Source: Archilochus colubris (lineage: Eukaryota; Chordata; Aves; Apodiformes; Trochilidae). From it: a DNA stretch of 64,000 nt. Every line of letters begins with the position of its first letter. The stretch's first letter is position 1. The stretch lies in the NCBI GenBank assembly GCA_023079485.1, contig CM041083.1:168971400-169035399 (forward strand), read 5' to 3'. Positions 42,991 to 54,015 of the stretch are shown here, piece by piece. The position numbers and the translations under genes were made by a program. The notes beneath the pieces are model-generated. The model saw nothing but the letters and a program-made list of their open reading frames with translations. It made no database searches and was not told the DNA's origin.

Positions 42991-43080
42991 TTTGTGCAAG
43001 TATTTTTTTCCAGTCTGTTATTTTTTTGTAAACATTATAGTAAAGCATAACTCAATTTGTTTGGTTTTTTTTATATACAG

Positions 43081-43153
43081 GTTTCTACAATCCAAGAACT
43101 TGTTACTGGTTATGAAGCTTCTTTGAAAACTTGTGACCTTTTTAGTACATGTG
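43081..43153 (+). CDS. NAA16: NAA16 exon 10
   Basis: A 73-nt exon encoding VSTIQELVTGYEASLKTCDL then FSTC (about residues 339-363). IQELVT.YEASLKTCD is the NAA16 version of the NAA15 IEELVVGYETSLKSC motif. It leaves one base before gtaagg; the next exon completes a Glu codon. The acceptor is ttatatacag after an oligo-T stretch. Confidence 0.96.
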
Positions 43154-43392
43154 GTAAGGTTCTATGGTCTTCTATTATTTATACTGTAATCACTAAAACT
43201 GTCCATGGCAGTTTTCAAGAACTGTTGAGTTGCTGATGCTTTTTGCAAGAAAGTAGTCATAATGACTTCTAGTAAATGAGTGCATTACAGGAAATATCTG
43301 CTGAATTTGCAAAGCTTTTTTTATTTGTGTTTGTGTTTCAAATGCAGTCTTCAACCTTACCAGTGACTGTAATTCTTCCATTTTTGTTGCAG

Positions 43393-43562
43393 AGAATGGA
43401 GAGAAAGAGCCCCCAACCACGCTGCTTTGGGTTCGGTATTTCCTGGCACAGCACTTCGACAAACTTGGCCAGTGTTCTTTGGCCTTGGATTATGTTAATG
43501 CTGCAATTGCAAGCACTCCAACATTAATAGAACTGTTTTATTTAAAAGCAAAAATTTACAAG
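43393..43562 (+). CDS. NAA16: NAA16 exon 11
   Basis: It encodes [20 protein letters not shown] then [20 protein letters not shown] and [17 protein letters not shown] (about residues 363-419). The PPTTLLW..YFLAQH.D..GQ segment followed by STPTLIELF is the most recognisable stretch of this family (TPR helices around the NAA10-contacting middle). Intron 10 before it is only 239 bp. Confidence 0.98.
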
Positions 43563-43924
43563 GTAAAAAGTGAATTTGGACACGCAGACCACCTAGTTTA
43601 ATAAAACAAACCCTAACCCAAAAACATCAAACCAGTGTGAATGTGTGGATAGTACTTCAGTTAGCAATGGTTATGGGTGCTGATCTTCATGTGGGTTTCT
43701 TTGCTTACTGTTCTGTCAGGAAGCAAATTAAAACTCTTGTGTAGGTTTTGCAAAGCAAGTCACAACTTGCAGCAAATTTTCATTCTGCAAAAATCTGGGG
43801 GCAGGGAGGAGTGAACAATAATTCTACCTTTTGTTCTTTCTGAGGAAGAAATACCAGTAACTAAATTTCAGGAGTTGGTCAATATCAGGCTTATACTGTA
43901 AATTAATTAATCTCTCCCTAACAG
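43563..43924 (+). other. NAA16: NAA16 intron 11
   Basis: A 362-bp U2-type intron (gtaaaa to taacag) with no recognisable element. Confidence 0.85.
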
Positions 43925-44077
43925 CATGTAGGTAACCTCAAGGAAGCTGCCAAATGGATGGATGAAGCACAGTCATTGGATACTGCAGACAGATTTATCA
44001 ATTCTAAATGTGCTAAATACATGCTGCGAGCAAATATGGTAAAGGATGCAGAGGAGATGTGCTCTAAATTCACAAGG
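43925..44077 (+). CDS. NAA16: NAA16 exon 12
   Basis: A 51-codon phase 0/0 exon: [20 protein letters not shown], then [20 protein letters not shown] and [11 protein letters not shown] (about residues 420-470). The [27 protein letters not shown] block is near invariant among vertebrate NAA15 and NAA16. The donor is gtaaat. Confidence 0.98.
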
Positions 44078-44584
44078 GTAAATATTGCTTTGATGAAGAG
44101 AGATTTTGTTTGCTTCTGGCAGTTTTTCACTCACGTAGGTTTTGACCAAAATAAATCTTCACTTGGTGTCCTTTTTTAATATAATGTTCTTACACTAGTG
44201 ATGAATGACTATATAGAGTCATAGAAGGGTTTGAGTCAGAAGAGACCTTGTGAAGATGATCTAGTCCTACTCCCCTGTAATGAGCAGGGACCCTTTCCTC
44301 TAGACCAGGTTGCTTAGGGACCTGTCTTGAACACTTCCGATGATGAAGCATCCATAACTTCACTGGACAATCTGTGCCAGTGTGTCCCAATCTGATTTTT
44401 GGTGAAACCTACTCTTGACAGACCCATGTGCTGGAGATGAGGTGGTTATATATCTGTTTTCTGGTGTATTCCAAGTAGTTAAAGGATTGATTGTTTTTTC
44501 TACTAATGGTATGAAACTAGCCAGAGTTGAAAGAAGCAGCTGATAAATTAAAACGGCAAAAAGTGATAATGATACTTGTTTCAG
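44078..44584 (+). other. NAA16: NAA16 intron 12
   Basis: A 507-bp intron, about 40% of which is a decayed antisense CR1 fragment at 44218. Nothing else was recognised. Confidence 0.85.
44218..44410 (-). repeat. CR1 LINE 3'-end fragment, diverged
   Basis: Begins gtcatagaagggtttgagtcagaagagacctt, a mutated version of the CR1 3' start, and runs about 190 bp. It is clearly older than the copies at 25718 and 39123. Confidence 0.82.
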
Positions 44585-44713
44585 GAAGGAACTTCTGCTA
44601 TGGAAAACCTAAACGAGATGCAGTGTATGTGGTTCCAGACTGAATGTGCTGCAGCTTATCAAAGGTTAGGGAAGTACGGCGATGCCTTGAAAAAATGTCA
44701 TGAAGTAGAAAGG
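44585..44713 (+). CDS. NAA16: NAA16 exon 13
   Basis: A 43-codon phase 0/0 exon encoding [20 protein letters not shown] then [20 protein letters not shown] and VER (about residues 471-513). [21 protein letters not shown] is a family signature; SAMEN and [18 protein letters not shown] are the NAA16 form. The donor is gtgagt. Confidence 0.98.
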
Positions 44714-45287
44714 GTGAGTAGGTGCCACCATCAGTCTCTTTGCCAATACTGCTCACACACTAGTGAAGATATTTGCTGATGTAATCAGCACAATTTTTCT
44801 TTGCATTTAAAGTTTCTACTGTAATGATTTTTAAAAGCTGGCTAATAATTGATGATTTATTGCAATAGATAAGATGTCATCCTTACCTATTATGTGAAAA
44901 GCTATGTTAAGTGGAAAGGATTCAGTATAAATACCATGTCTCCTAACTGTATGACTATTTGTACATTAACTTTGTACTGTCTTTTGCCAATTGTTTGTTG
45001 TTTTTCTCAATCAGAACAATCACACTTCATTTGGCTTTTAAAGAGTTGCCAAAGTCTTTGAACAAGAGCATTACAGTTTGCTTTTACAGAGTGAGATTTT
45101 TCTGGGTGGGTTTTTTCCCTGCTGACGGGTTCACTTGGTCAGTATTAACAAGGATATTTCTATACCTGGTTGAATATTGCCCATAAATAGTACCAGTTGT
45201 AACTTGATTCACCTCCATCTAATTTTAAAAAAAACAGACCAAGGAAAGGAAGTGCTAAGAGTTGTGTGTGTGTTCTTTTTCTTGAAG
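44714..45287 (+). other. NAA16: NAA16 intron 13
   Basis: A 574-bp U2-type intron with a TG-rich polypyrimidine end (tgtgtgtgttctttttcttgaag). No repeat family was recognised. Confidence 0.85.
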
Positions 45288-45501
45288 CATTTTTTTGAGA
45301 TAACGGATGATCAGTTTGACTTCCACACATACTGCATGAGAAAGATGACTCTTCGTGCCTACGTAGACCTTCTGAGATTAGAAGATGTGCTCAGGAAACA
45401 TGCCTTCTACTTCAAGGCTGCTCGGTCAGCAATTGAAATCTACTTGAAGCTCCATGATAATCCTCTTACCAATGAAAGCAAAGAACAAGAAGTGAATTCA
45501 G
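45288..45501 (+). CDS. NAA16: NAA16 exon 14
   Basis: The longest coding exon (214 nt): [20 protein letters not shown], then [20 protein letters not shown], then [20 protein letters not shown] and [11 protein letters not shown] (about residues 514-585). The [18 protein letters not shown] block is invariant in the family and precedes the basic linker. One base (g) is left before gtacct and forms Glu with exon 15. Confidence 0.98.
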
Positions 45502-48193
45502 GTACCTAGACTGTAATGGAGGGTGGTATGTGTATGACACATGTAAAAGCTTATTGATCTTAAGTTATGTGCTGTAGAATAAATGAGGTGTAACACAGAC
45601 AAGTTTTTTCTCTTTGTGGTCATAATTTGATAACTGAGCAGAAACCATAAATAACATGATACAGATTTCTTCCTCTCTGTTTTCTTCTCATCATACTGTA
45701 AAACTGGTTCATGAATGGACCTAGCCATAGTTGGAGTATGTGGAGGAGTGGTATTTCAGAATAGTAAGAGGAAAAATCAAATTTGGTTCAGCCATTTATT
45801 TAAACAGGAGATTAATGGATAAATTATGAAATAACAGGTAGGGTTGGTGAGAAAGTCTGAATTGTACAAATCTGATTTTGAACTATTGTATTTAATCTTT
45901 ACATATTTTATCATTTTCCACATAATTAAAGGACCAAAGAATACATGAATAAGTATGTATTAACAAAATTGTTTCATTTAGGACACTGTGTAAAACTGAT
46001 GTTAAATGGGAAGCAGACTTTCTAAGGATATTTAGTAAATTATGGTTTGGAAATCTGAGGATTCTATGACAAAGGAGGTGTTTTTGCTTTTAAGATAAAT
46101 AGATGCTGCTTTTTATGCCAAATTGCAGCTACTGTCAGTACTGCAGCGGCTGTTCACTAAAGGGGTGAAAATAATGTACAGCTCTTCACAAACGGAAGAT
46201 TGCTTGACATGTCAGGAAAAGTTAAACTAAACCAAAACCACCCCTTAAAATTGCCAGTACAATCTTGCCTTTCCTACAGAGGTAAATGATAAGTTTTTCC
46301 TGATCTGCCTATTTGCAATGGAGTATACGTAAAAAGGGGCACATTTCACAGCACTTGTATGTTTTTTTCCTGCAATTATAATTTGTTTCTATGTATAAAG
46401 TAATATTGGTGAGTGGCAAAGGATCTTGGATAGCAGTGTGCCATAGAAACTAAGGTGAAGAAGAGTCTTAGTCATGTCAGTTCATTTGCTTGCAGAGGAG
46501 GCTCATCCACAGGGGAAGACAGCACCTTGTGAAGGGGGTAAAAAGAGCACTTGATTCCCAGTCTGAGAACAGTGACTTTCCCCAGCAGAGAAGTCAAGGG
46601 GCCACAGCCACAAAATAGGTCTGTTAGTTGCTCAGTTGCCCATTCTTCTGTTTCTTGTCACATTATCATCACAAATCCTGTTCTCAGAGAAAGAGCACAG
46701 TAATCAGAGTGGAAACTACATTGTTAATATTATTCTGGCTAAACTGCTCTGGTCAGTGGAACAAGAGGGGTGGAAAAAAAGAGGAGTGAATGGAAAGGGT
46801 GAAGGCTTCTCACGTCTGTGTGAACCTGTAGAAAACTATGTTTTTGTGTGCTCTGCTCTTCATGCAACTGTTAAACCTTCTTGGTTTATCTAAATGCAAG
46901 TCCAGTCTAAAAATCCAAACACAGGAAGCAGCCTGATGATTCATGTAATGGTCCTGCTATTACATACCAGAATATTTTACCTCTCCTCACCCCAAGCACT
47001 GTCAGTTTCTGTTTGCATCCATTTAGCTATCCCATGGCATTTGCAGAAAAACAATGCAATTACCGTGGCTGCATGTTGTTGAGACACTTTAATGTAAGAT
47101 AAGTTTGTTTAAGATGGAGTGTAGATCTGTCTGAATGTTTCTGATTTTCAGAAGGAAGGTGAGCTACAGTCAATGTAGGAGTTTAGTATTACCCTTGAAA
47201 AGTATAGTCTGTTTTCCAAGGTGGAACCTGTCATAGATGCAAAAACTTTGTTGTTAACCTTTAAAAATAGCTGAGGTTTCTATAACAACCATGTAAGAGA
47301 AGATATGCAAGAACAAGTGATGTGTTATGCTGTAAGCAGTAATACAGTAGTAATGTTGGACCATATAGTTATGGTGGTCTGGGAGGTGCTGATATTTATG
47401 AAATCACTGTAAAAATATGCTAAAAGTAGTTCAAAAGGACTTGAGGGTGCTGGTGGATGAGAAGCTCAACATGAGCCATCAGTGTACACTTGCAGCCCAG
47501 AAAGCCAACCATGTCCCAGGCTGCATCTAGAGAAGTGTGGCCAGCAGGTCAGGGAGGTGATTCTCCCCCTCTGCTCTGCTCTCATGAAACCCCCACCTGG
47601 AGTACTAATTCCAGTTCTGGAGCCCCTGTTACAAGAAAGACATGGATGTGCTGGAGTGTGTCCAGAGAAGGGCCATGAGGATGATCAGAGGGCTGGAGCA
47701 GCTCTGCTGTGAGGACAGACTGAGAGAGTTGGGGTTATTCAGTCTGGAGAGGAGAAGGCTCTGAGGAGACCTTTTTGTAGCCTTCCAGTATCTGAAGGGG
47801 GCTACAGGAAAGCTGGGGAGGGACTTCTGAGGATGTCAGGTAGTGATAGGACTGGGGGAACGGATTCAAACTAGAGGAGGGGAGATTTAGATTGGAAGTT
47901 AGGAAGAAGTTCTTCACCGTGAGGGTGGTGAGGCACTGGCACAGGTTGCCCAGAGAGGTGGTGGAAGCCCCATCCCTGGAAGTTTTTAAGACCAGGCTGG
48001 ACAGGGCTCTGAGCAACCTGATCTAGTGGGAGGGTGCAACTAGGTGACCTTAAAGTTCCCTTCCAACCCTGAAGATTCTATGATTTTGATACAGGGAGGA
48101 ATGTAGTGGCATGAGTGTTGTTTGAGAGAAGCAAGATTATTTTTTTTTTAATGTAATACACTGTTAATTTAAGTTTGTTACCTTAATTTGTAG
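45502..48193 (+). other. NAA16: NAA16 intron 14
   Basis: A 2,692-bp U2-type intron (gtacct to ttgtag) holding a 660-bp sense CR1 fragment at 47425. The other 2 kb show no named element. Confidence 0.85.
47425..48087 (+). repeat. CR1 LINE fragment, end of ORF2 plus 3' UTR
   Basis: A sense-strand CR1 copy of about 660 bp: the ORF2 tail ([15 protein letters not shown] start at 47440, the [12 protein letters not shown] region near 47725, then the [22 protein letters not shown] and [15 protein letters not shown] regions) followed by the 3' UTR and gattctatgattt at the end. Frame-shifted and with stops, so it is inactive. It belongs to a different CR1 subfamily from the copies at 25718 or 63265. 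Confidence 0.93.
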
Positions 48194-48387
48194 AAAATCT
48201 TTCAGCCAAAGAACTGAAGAAAATGCTTAGCAAGCAGAGAAGAGCACAGAAGAAAGCAAAACTTGAAGAGGAAAGAAAGCATGCAGAAAGAGAGCGACAA
48301 CAAAAGAATCAAAAGAAAAAGCGAGATGAAGAGGAGGAGGAAACCAGTGGACCTAGGGAAGAGCTAATTCCTGAAAAACTGGAAAGG
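48194..48387 (+). CDS. NAA16: NAA16 exon 15 (basic, charged linker)
   Basis: It encodes [20 protein letters not shown], then [20 protein letters not shown], then [20 protein letters not shown] and EKLER (about residues 585-649). The highly charged helix with KKKR next to a Glu run is the conserved linker after the main TPR solenoid; in NAA15 this region carries a nuclear-localisation signal (family knowledge, not testable here). [20 protein letters not shown] is the NAA16 form. The donor gttagc is weaker than the others. Confidence 0.97.
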
Positions 48388-49080
48388 GTTAGCATTGTCT
48401 TTCATGTTAATGGGATTCTCATAAAAAGTCCATAGTATGAGACTACTATCAGGTTCTTGTAAAAGAATATAATTCTTTTTTTTTAAGCAGCAAAGATACC
48501 TTTTTGGTACCTGTTTACACTAAAGAAAAATTACTTTTCCTGTGCTAAATCAAAGGTCTGTATCAAGTAGTTTATTTTCTTTAAATTTTGTTTTTTCAAA
48601 CACTAAGCCTTCCATCTTTAAAACAGATACTGAACAAAAAGATACTTGCATGGAGAACTTCAGTTTTCATACAGTGAATAGAGGAAAAATAGAAGTGTGA
48701 CTGCAGTTCACAAATTTTTAAGACATGAGCTGCTGTTTCTCTAAGAACAATCTCCTTTATCACAGAACTTCAGAAGTTTCAGCTTATTTTCTTATGTATT
48801 TCTGTTTTATTGTTTCCTAAATGCTGAATTACAACACTGAGTACATGACAAAATCAGAGTTAGCAGAGATGTTGTATTTGTGATCATGGAATAATGAGTA
48901 AACACTTAAGTCGTGCTGCTCAAATAAAAATATTGAGGCTTATTTTAATTCAGAACACTATACAGTTCACCTTTGGTCTCTTACTATTTTAAATGCTCTG
49001 AATAACAGTAGTTACCCTTGGTGGGTTTTATTTGACATGTATTTTCAGCTTTAAATTTCACTGTGTTTCTATTAAAACAG
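48388..49080 (+). other. NAA16: NAA16 intron 15
   Basis: A 693-bp AT-rich U2-type intron (gttagc to aaacag); nothing recognisable. Confidence 0.85.
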
Positions 49081-49189
49081 GTAGAAAATCCATTAGAAGA
49101 AGCCATTAAGTTCCTTATACCACTCAAGAATCTTATTGGAGATGACATAGAAACACATTTATTAGCATTTGAAATATACTTTAGGAAAG
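49081..49189 (+). CDS. NAA16: NAA16 exon 16
   Basis: It encodes [20 protein letters not shown] then [16 protein letters not shown] (about residues 650-686), start of the C-terminal helical domain. [15 protein letters not shown] and [14 protein letters not shown] match NAA16. It leaves one base before gtaaag. Confidence 0.97.
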
Positions 49190-49644
49190 GTAAAGTACTG
49201 CATGACTTTTATTTTGGCTTTACAGAATATTATATCTTTGCAGTTTGTATTGTCTGTGTGTAGCCTAAAATGGTCTGGAACAGATAGTTACCTGAGTCTG
49301 GGGTTTGCATCCTATCCAGTAATGGTAGAGGAAATAGCATTTTTATATAGCCACCCTTAAAACAAACAAACAAAGAGCAAAATTATATGTGCTAGTATAT
49401 ATTGTAGAAAGATTTTTGCATTTACTTATCCAGGGAAAGTAAAGCCATAGGTAGATAGTAACATCATCTACCTTTTGTTGCCAGAGTTCAAGCAGCAGGT
49501 GACTTTTATTAAGCAATTTGGTTGGGAAAAATAAATCTGTAATTTTGTGTAGGCTTTGTTTCTAATGTCTGCGTTAGATTTACTAAAGACAACAAAGTTC
49601 TGTGCTCCTAATTGTGATATGTTGGTTTTTTCTCCTTCCCACAG
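49190..49644 (+). other. NAA16: NAA16 intron 16
   Basis: A 455-bp U2-type intron (gtaaag to cccacag). No named element. Confidence 0.85.
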
Positions 49645-49743
49645 GAAAGTTTCTGTTAATGTTACAGTCTGTCAAAAGAGCTTTTGCTATCAACAGTAAT
49701 AACCCATGGCTACATGAGTGCTTGATTAAATTCTCTAAAGCTG
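49645..49743 (+). CDS. NAA16: NAA16 exon 17
   Basis: It encodes [20 protein letters not shown] then [13 protein letters not shown] (about residues 686-719). [22 protein letters not shown] is conserved in both paralogues; INSNN and IKFSKA are NAA16-like. The donor is gtatgt. Confidence 0.97.
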
Positions 49744-50332
49744 GTATGTGTGTAGGTAGTACTTATGTATGTATAAATGTTATATTGCTATAGGATGTTA
49801 TATTGTTGAAGGACATAACTACATAACTTTATAATGTATAAGTACCCTTGAAACAAAAATCAGTAGAAGAAAAATAGAAATATATTGTTTGTTTTCCATG
49901 GTAATATCCAAGAAAACATATGTGTTGCTGTGCAGGGTACTGTGTATGTATTATATCATGGTCCTTCCTCCATTACTCCACCAGGTGGAACAAATAAATT
50001 ATTTTGGGTAGATTTCATTCAGGAGAAGGTGTTCTAAAAATCCTTGAAATTCTTAGGTTTTAAGAAAATATGTTGTAACTATAGTAGATTCTAACTGAAG
50101 CAAAGTATGCATTGTGAACTCTCAGCAAGAAGTCTACATGACAGAGTGCCCTTTATGAATGTTTCAGTTATAAATACATTAATAATGCTTATGTTGATTT
50201 GTTTTTGACTGAAATTTGTTTCTTTCTGTGCCCAGATTTTAAAAAAGGGAATTTTAGCAGTGATGTTTATGGTCTCACGCTGTTTTCTACAGTTGTTTAA
50301 ATGGCTTTTTTTTGCTTCTCCCCTCCTTCTAG
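49744..50332 (+). other. NAA16: NAA16 intron 17
   Basis: A 589-bp U2-type intron (gtatgt to a strong C/T tract and tctag). No named element. Confidence 0.85.
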
Positions 50333-50476
50333 TGTCTGACCATAGTAACCTCCCAGAAATTGTGAGCAAGGTCCTAACTCAAGAAATGCAGAAAATCTTT
50401 GTTAATAAAAACTTGGAAAGTTTTAATGAAGAATTTCTCAAACACAATGCTACCTCCATTCAGCACCAGCTGTCAG
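50333..50476 (+). CDS. NAA16: NAA16 exon 18
   Basis: It encodes VSDHSNLPEIVSKVLTQEMQ, then KIFVNKNLESFNEEFLKHNA and TSIQHQLS (about residues 719-767), where NAA15 and NAA16 diverge most. HSNLP.IVSKVL.QEMQKIFV is the NAA16 form. The donor gtttgt lacks the usual A at +3, so it is the weakest U2 donor of the gene; the frame into exon 19 supports it. Confidence 0.95.
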
Positions 50477-52952
50477 GTTTGTTTAAGTTTTTAATGCTCT
50501 TAAAAAGGAGATGATTTAATTGATTCAAATCCATAATCTGCAGCCCATAATTCATACATAAATTCCAGTGAGCCAGAAATTCGCATTTACATTGGAATTT
50601 TACTGCTTGCTTTTACTATATAAAAAAAATCATCCACTCTGTTTTAATTAGATGCATAAGGAACCTGCTTCTTGCCTCCAAAAAGTATGAGCAAACCACC
50701 ACAAGTATAACAAGTATGGAAGCACTGTTACACCTCCTGGTACAGCTTCTAGTTGTGTAATGTCTAGAAAACAGGAAACAAAAGATCAGATATATCTTAC
50801 ATAATGCTTTATTAGAAGTAGTGGTTTTCTGTTATCTGATTAGCTGAAATGTCTTTGTTCCTTCTCCTGGCTTTTTCGTCTAGTAACGGCATTAATAAAT
50901 GTATTGAGAAACATGTTATGCTGCTTTTGCTTTCCTGCTTCATGGTCAACAGTGAAAATGTTGAAATATGACCCTCTTACACCATTTGTGTCAAACAGCT
51001 ACAAGTAGCTGCTGGAGTTAAGTGGAAGGAAGTTGAAATTGAAGTTTGTTATGTCTGAGTGCAGAAAGCTTTTGAATAAAAATTGATGTTGCCCAAGAAG
51101 CTAGTAGAGATGAAAACAAAACACCTTTCTACTTAGGAAGCAAAAATAAGTGTAGATTTATCAGGCACTTAAAGTACTTAGCACTAATCTCCTCTAGTTT
51201 TTAAAGTTACCCAGGGTCTGTCCAGAATCACTTGGGAAAGATAGCTTCAGAGGATTATTATGTCTCTTAAAGGAAAGTTAGGTAACTAACCCCAAACTTA
51301 GGCCATTAAAGGATCCATGTTTCAGAATGACATCTTGAGAAGTACTTGAACCTCTTTCCTGTGCACAGGCTTAAGAGATGGGAAGAGCAGGTGTCTTGGC
51401 TGGCAATTGCTCCTGATTCTTCCAGGTGTGCTCTTCCACTGCTGTCATTGTTGAGCACCTAGCTAGGTGTTTTCCAGGTTCTGCTTTCTGGCCCTCCATT
51501 TTTAAGGAAAAGAGTGGGGTCCATTTGTCCCAGTAATTGTAGAGGCTAAGACTGTCACCTCTGAGTTTGGCATTATGCTGTCTGTATCTTCAGTGCCTTC
51601 AAGAAGAACCCAAGTTAGATTATTGACAGTGGTGGCACCTATGTTAGAGATGTCAGGGACTCCTTTGAGAGGTGAGTCTATCCACGTTGAGTGGAGCTGA
51701 GGGATCTTAAATGTGTAAAAGCTTTTTAGAGTCCTGTGACCACTGTGATTCAACAGTGTTGTAGTTTGCAGGGAGTGAGGAGTAAATGTGGGATTAGGAT
51801 TTTAAAGTGAAATCAGGAGTGAGCTACCCATAGATATCATAATCGTGTCCTTGGTAGCTTTACATCTTTACCTATGTATCTATCTTCTGTTTATGTTGAA
51901 AGAGATTTTAAGCAAACTACTTATCTACTGTACAATTTATAACTACATAAACTGTCATCTTGAATTCAAGTTTGAAAACATAAAGGTCTGAAAGACCTAA
52001 ACTTTAAGTCTGAGAGTACAAATGGGTGTTTCCTTAGCTTGAAATTATTACCAGGATACAAAAAGCAGTTAGAACTGAGAAACTTTCTTTTACGTAGGAA
52101 AACAAATTTAATAATGGAGGATATTAGCTAAAGGAGACACTACAATTCAGAACGTGGTTTTTAACTTTTTTAGTAAAATGATTTGTCAAGCTTCTTGTTC
52201 TTTGTAGTAGATTATGTAGTGAGGTGTGTTTGGGAGAAGGAAAGTATATAAAATGTCTACATGTTAATTAAAATGAAATTTTAAATTAAGACAGTTACGA
52301 CATGAGGAGCAACACTATTTTGCAGAGGGACCCAGGCCAGTTTTGATGATCCAAGAAGCTGCCTAGTTGCATTAATGCAATGTCTGACTTCTCACCAGCA
52401 TAGTCTAGTCCAGGCAAAGCACCAAACTTGCATTACACTTTCCTTGTACTTAAACTGCTTCACTCAGCTCCAGGTTAGCACAGGCTGGCCCATACTTTCT
52501 GCCATGTGAACATACACCAGTCTGAAGTTCTTCTGGACTGTGTTCCATCATTGTTCAGTAACTGTACTGTTCATTTACCTCTGGTGTTTTTCAAAAGAAT
52601 TCAGAGTATCTCTGAAAAAGTTTTTCTTCATAGAATGGATTTCATTTAGCCTGCTGATGGGAAGAGCTTGGTTATCAGTGTACTCTTTACTTATGTGTTA
52701 TTTCTTGACTGATAGCTCTTCAGTAAAGTGAGGCATTTCACTTTCACAGAAGCAGATCTCCTGTGTTATTCAATCCTTATGCTTTAGTTCTGTTAATTTT
52801 AAATTACAAATAAGGGAGGAAAATATAGTTTATTAAACTTGTAAGAAGTCCTCGTTCACATTGGTTTGTACGTTTTGGGGTTCTGTGTGTATGTATATGC
52901 AGTATTGCATTTAGCAACACTATTACCTTGTTCTGTTCTTTCTTGTGATAAG
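50477..52952 (+). other. NAA16: NAA16 intron 18
   Basis: A 2,476-bp U2-type intron (gtttgt to gtgataag). No repeat family was recognised. Confidence 0.8.
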
Positions 52953-53050
52953 GTGCAAAGATGATGTATTTCCTGGACAAATCAAGACAAGAAAAAGCAA
53001 TTGCTGTCGCTACTAGATTGGATAAAAACATGAAAGACAAAAATGTGAAG
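52953..53050 (+). CDS. NAA16: NAA16 exon 19
   Basis: It encodes GAKMMYFLDKSRQEKAIAVA then TRLDKNMKDKNVK (about residues 767-799). AKMMYFLDKSRQEKAIA..TRLD is NAA16-specific compared with NAA15 AKMVYYLDPSSQKRAIELA. It ends in phase 0 before gtaaaa. Confidence 0.97.
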
Positions 53051-53154
53051 GTAAAAAAAAATACAGTGTTGAGAATCAAAAACAAGTGGGAACTTAAATA
53101 ATGTGTATTTAACTGGAGGATAATGTATATGCTTCCTAGAGATGATGATGTAGT

Positions 53155-53242
53155 TGAGGATGTCCCTGCTTACGGCGGGGGAGTTGGACTAGATGGCCTT
53201 TAGAGGTCCCTTCCAATGCAAATTATTTCATAATTCTAAATC
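53155..53242 (+). repeat. CR1 LINE 3'-end remnant
   Basis: About 85 bp resembling the last part of the CR1 3' UTR (ggagttggactagatggcctttagaggtcccttccaa) with a decayed octamer (cataattcta). It sits in intron 19 (53051-53428), which has nothing else. Confidence 0.8.
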
Positions 53243-53428
53243 ATTATTATTTGAAAGGGCAGTTTCGGAAAGAGAGTTTCAGATTTCTTTTGCCCCTCAG
53301 TAACTATACTATACGAATACCAACTGAGAACCTGTGTTTGCTCAGATTAGTTTTGTTGACAGTGCATCTTTATAGTAGTAGAACAACTGTAAATCACATT
53401 TATTAACTGTTACTTTTTGTTTCTGCAG

Positions 53429-53629
53429 ACATTAACAAAGGTTTTTGAGGCCCTGCTTGATGGCAGTTTCGGGAGCTGCCACATCCAATGTGAAGAATAT
53501 CAAGCAGCATGTCATAAACTGTTCCCTTTTACATCTGCCTTTATGCCTGCCACAAATGAGGACGATAGCAGCCTTGCATCTGTGAATCACACAGCCATTA
53601 ACCATGAGTTGCTGTCAAATGAAATTTGA
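53429..53629 (+). CDS. NAA16: NAA16 exon 20 (C-terminus and stop)
   Basis: The last coding exon, 66 codons plus TGA at 53627-53629. It reads TLTKVFEALLDGSFGSCHIQ, then CEEYQAACHKLFPFTSAFMP, ATNEDDSSLASVNHTAINHE and LLSNEI. The DGSFG.C motif, the C-terminal FTSAF.PA and the final NEI match NAA16. The variable acidic stretch before NHTA is as expected for the paralogue. The acceptor is ttctgcag. Confidence 0.97.
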   Translation, partial: TLTKVFEALLDGSFGSCHIQCEEYQAACHKLFPFTSAFMPATNEDDSSLASVNHTAINHELLSNEI

Positions 53630-53646
53630 AGTAGTGTGTGCAAGCC

Positions 53647-53677
53647 CACGTGCATGTGTACCCTACATGCACACGTG
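53647..53677 (+). promoter_or_regulatory. Hairpin with E-box palindromes, 3' UTR start
   Basis: cacgtgcatgt (53647-53657) pairs with acatgcacacgtg (53665-53677) apart from a 2-nt bulge, loop about 7 nt. Both ends carry cacgtg. It begins 18 nt after the stop codon and would be a stable RNA stem; its function is unknown. Confidence 0.55.
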
Positions 53678-54009
53678 TATACAAAACTCTGACTCTCATT
53701 ACATGCTGGCTGGATACAGATCAGGGTTACTTCTCCAGGTTGTATTTTAATATCTTTAACAGGTATAAAACAAAATATTTGGATAGTTAAATGAAATGGA
53801 GTATGCTATTAGTTATTTTTTCCTCCCAACAAAAACTGCCAATATTTATGTAAACATTATCGTTAATCAGCATTTTTCATGTTTATACTTGTACAGTTTT
53901 AAGTCTTTTAATAATCCATCAGCCCTCCCTCACAGAAAAAAATGGATGTTAAAAACTGCTTTCACATAAGTGTCATTACATATATAGATAAATGTGATCA
54001 TACCTTGTT

Positions 54010-54015
54010 AATAAA
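54010..54015 (+). terminator. Poly(A) signal candidate 1
   Basis: AATAAA 381 nt after the stop codon, in an AT-rich context. Usage cannot be judged from the sequence. Confidence 0.4.

Larger units (their letters stand above)
21949..43080 (+). other. NAA16: NAA16 intron 9 (21.1 kb)
   Basis: The largest intron, about 38% of the gene portion seen (gtaaaa to atacag). It contains CR1 fragments at 25718, 27650, 29881 and 39123, an antisense LTR at 40237, a 10-bp minisatellite at 37575, low-complexity tracts at 37205 and 42940, and two perfect inverted repeats. The remaining sequence (21949-25717, 25899-27649, 30171-37204, 37687-39122, 39308-40236, 40846-42939) is AT-rich and shows no gene, RNA or repeat that I could name. 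Confidence 0.85.

Noticed and set aside
47735..48016. 93-codon minus-strand open frame
   Set aside because: Antisense reading of the sense CR1 copy at 47425.
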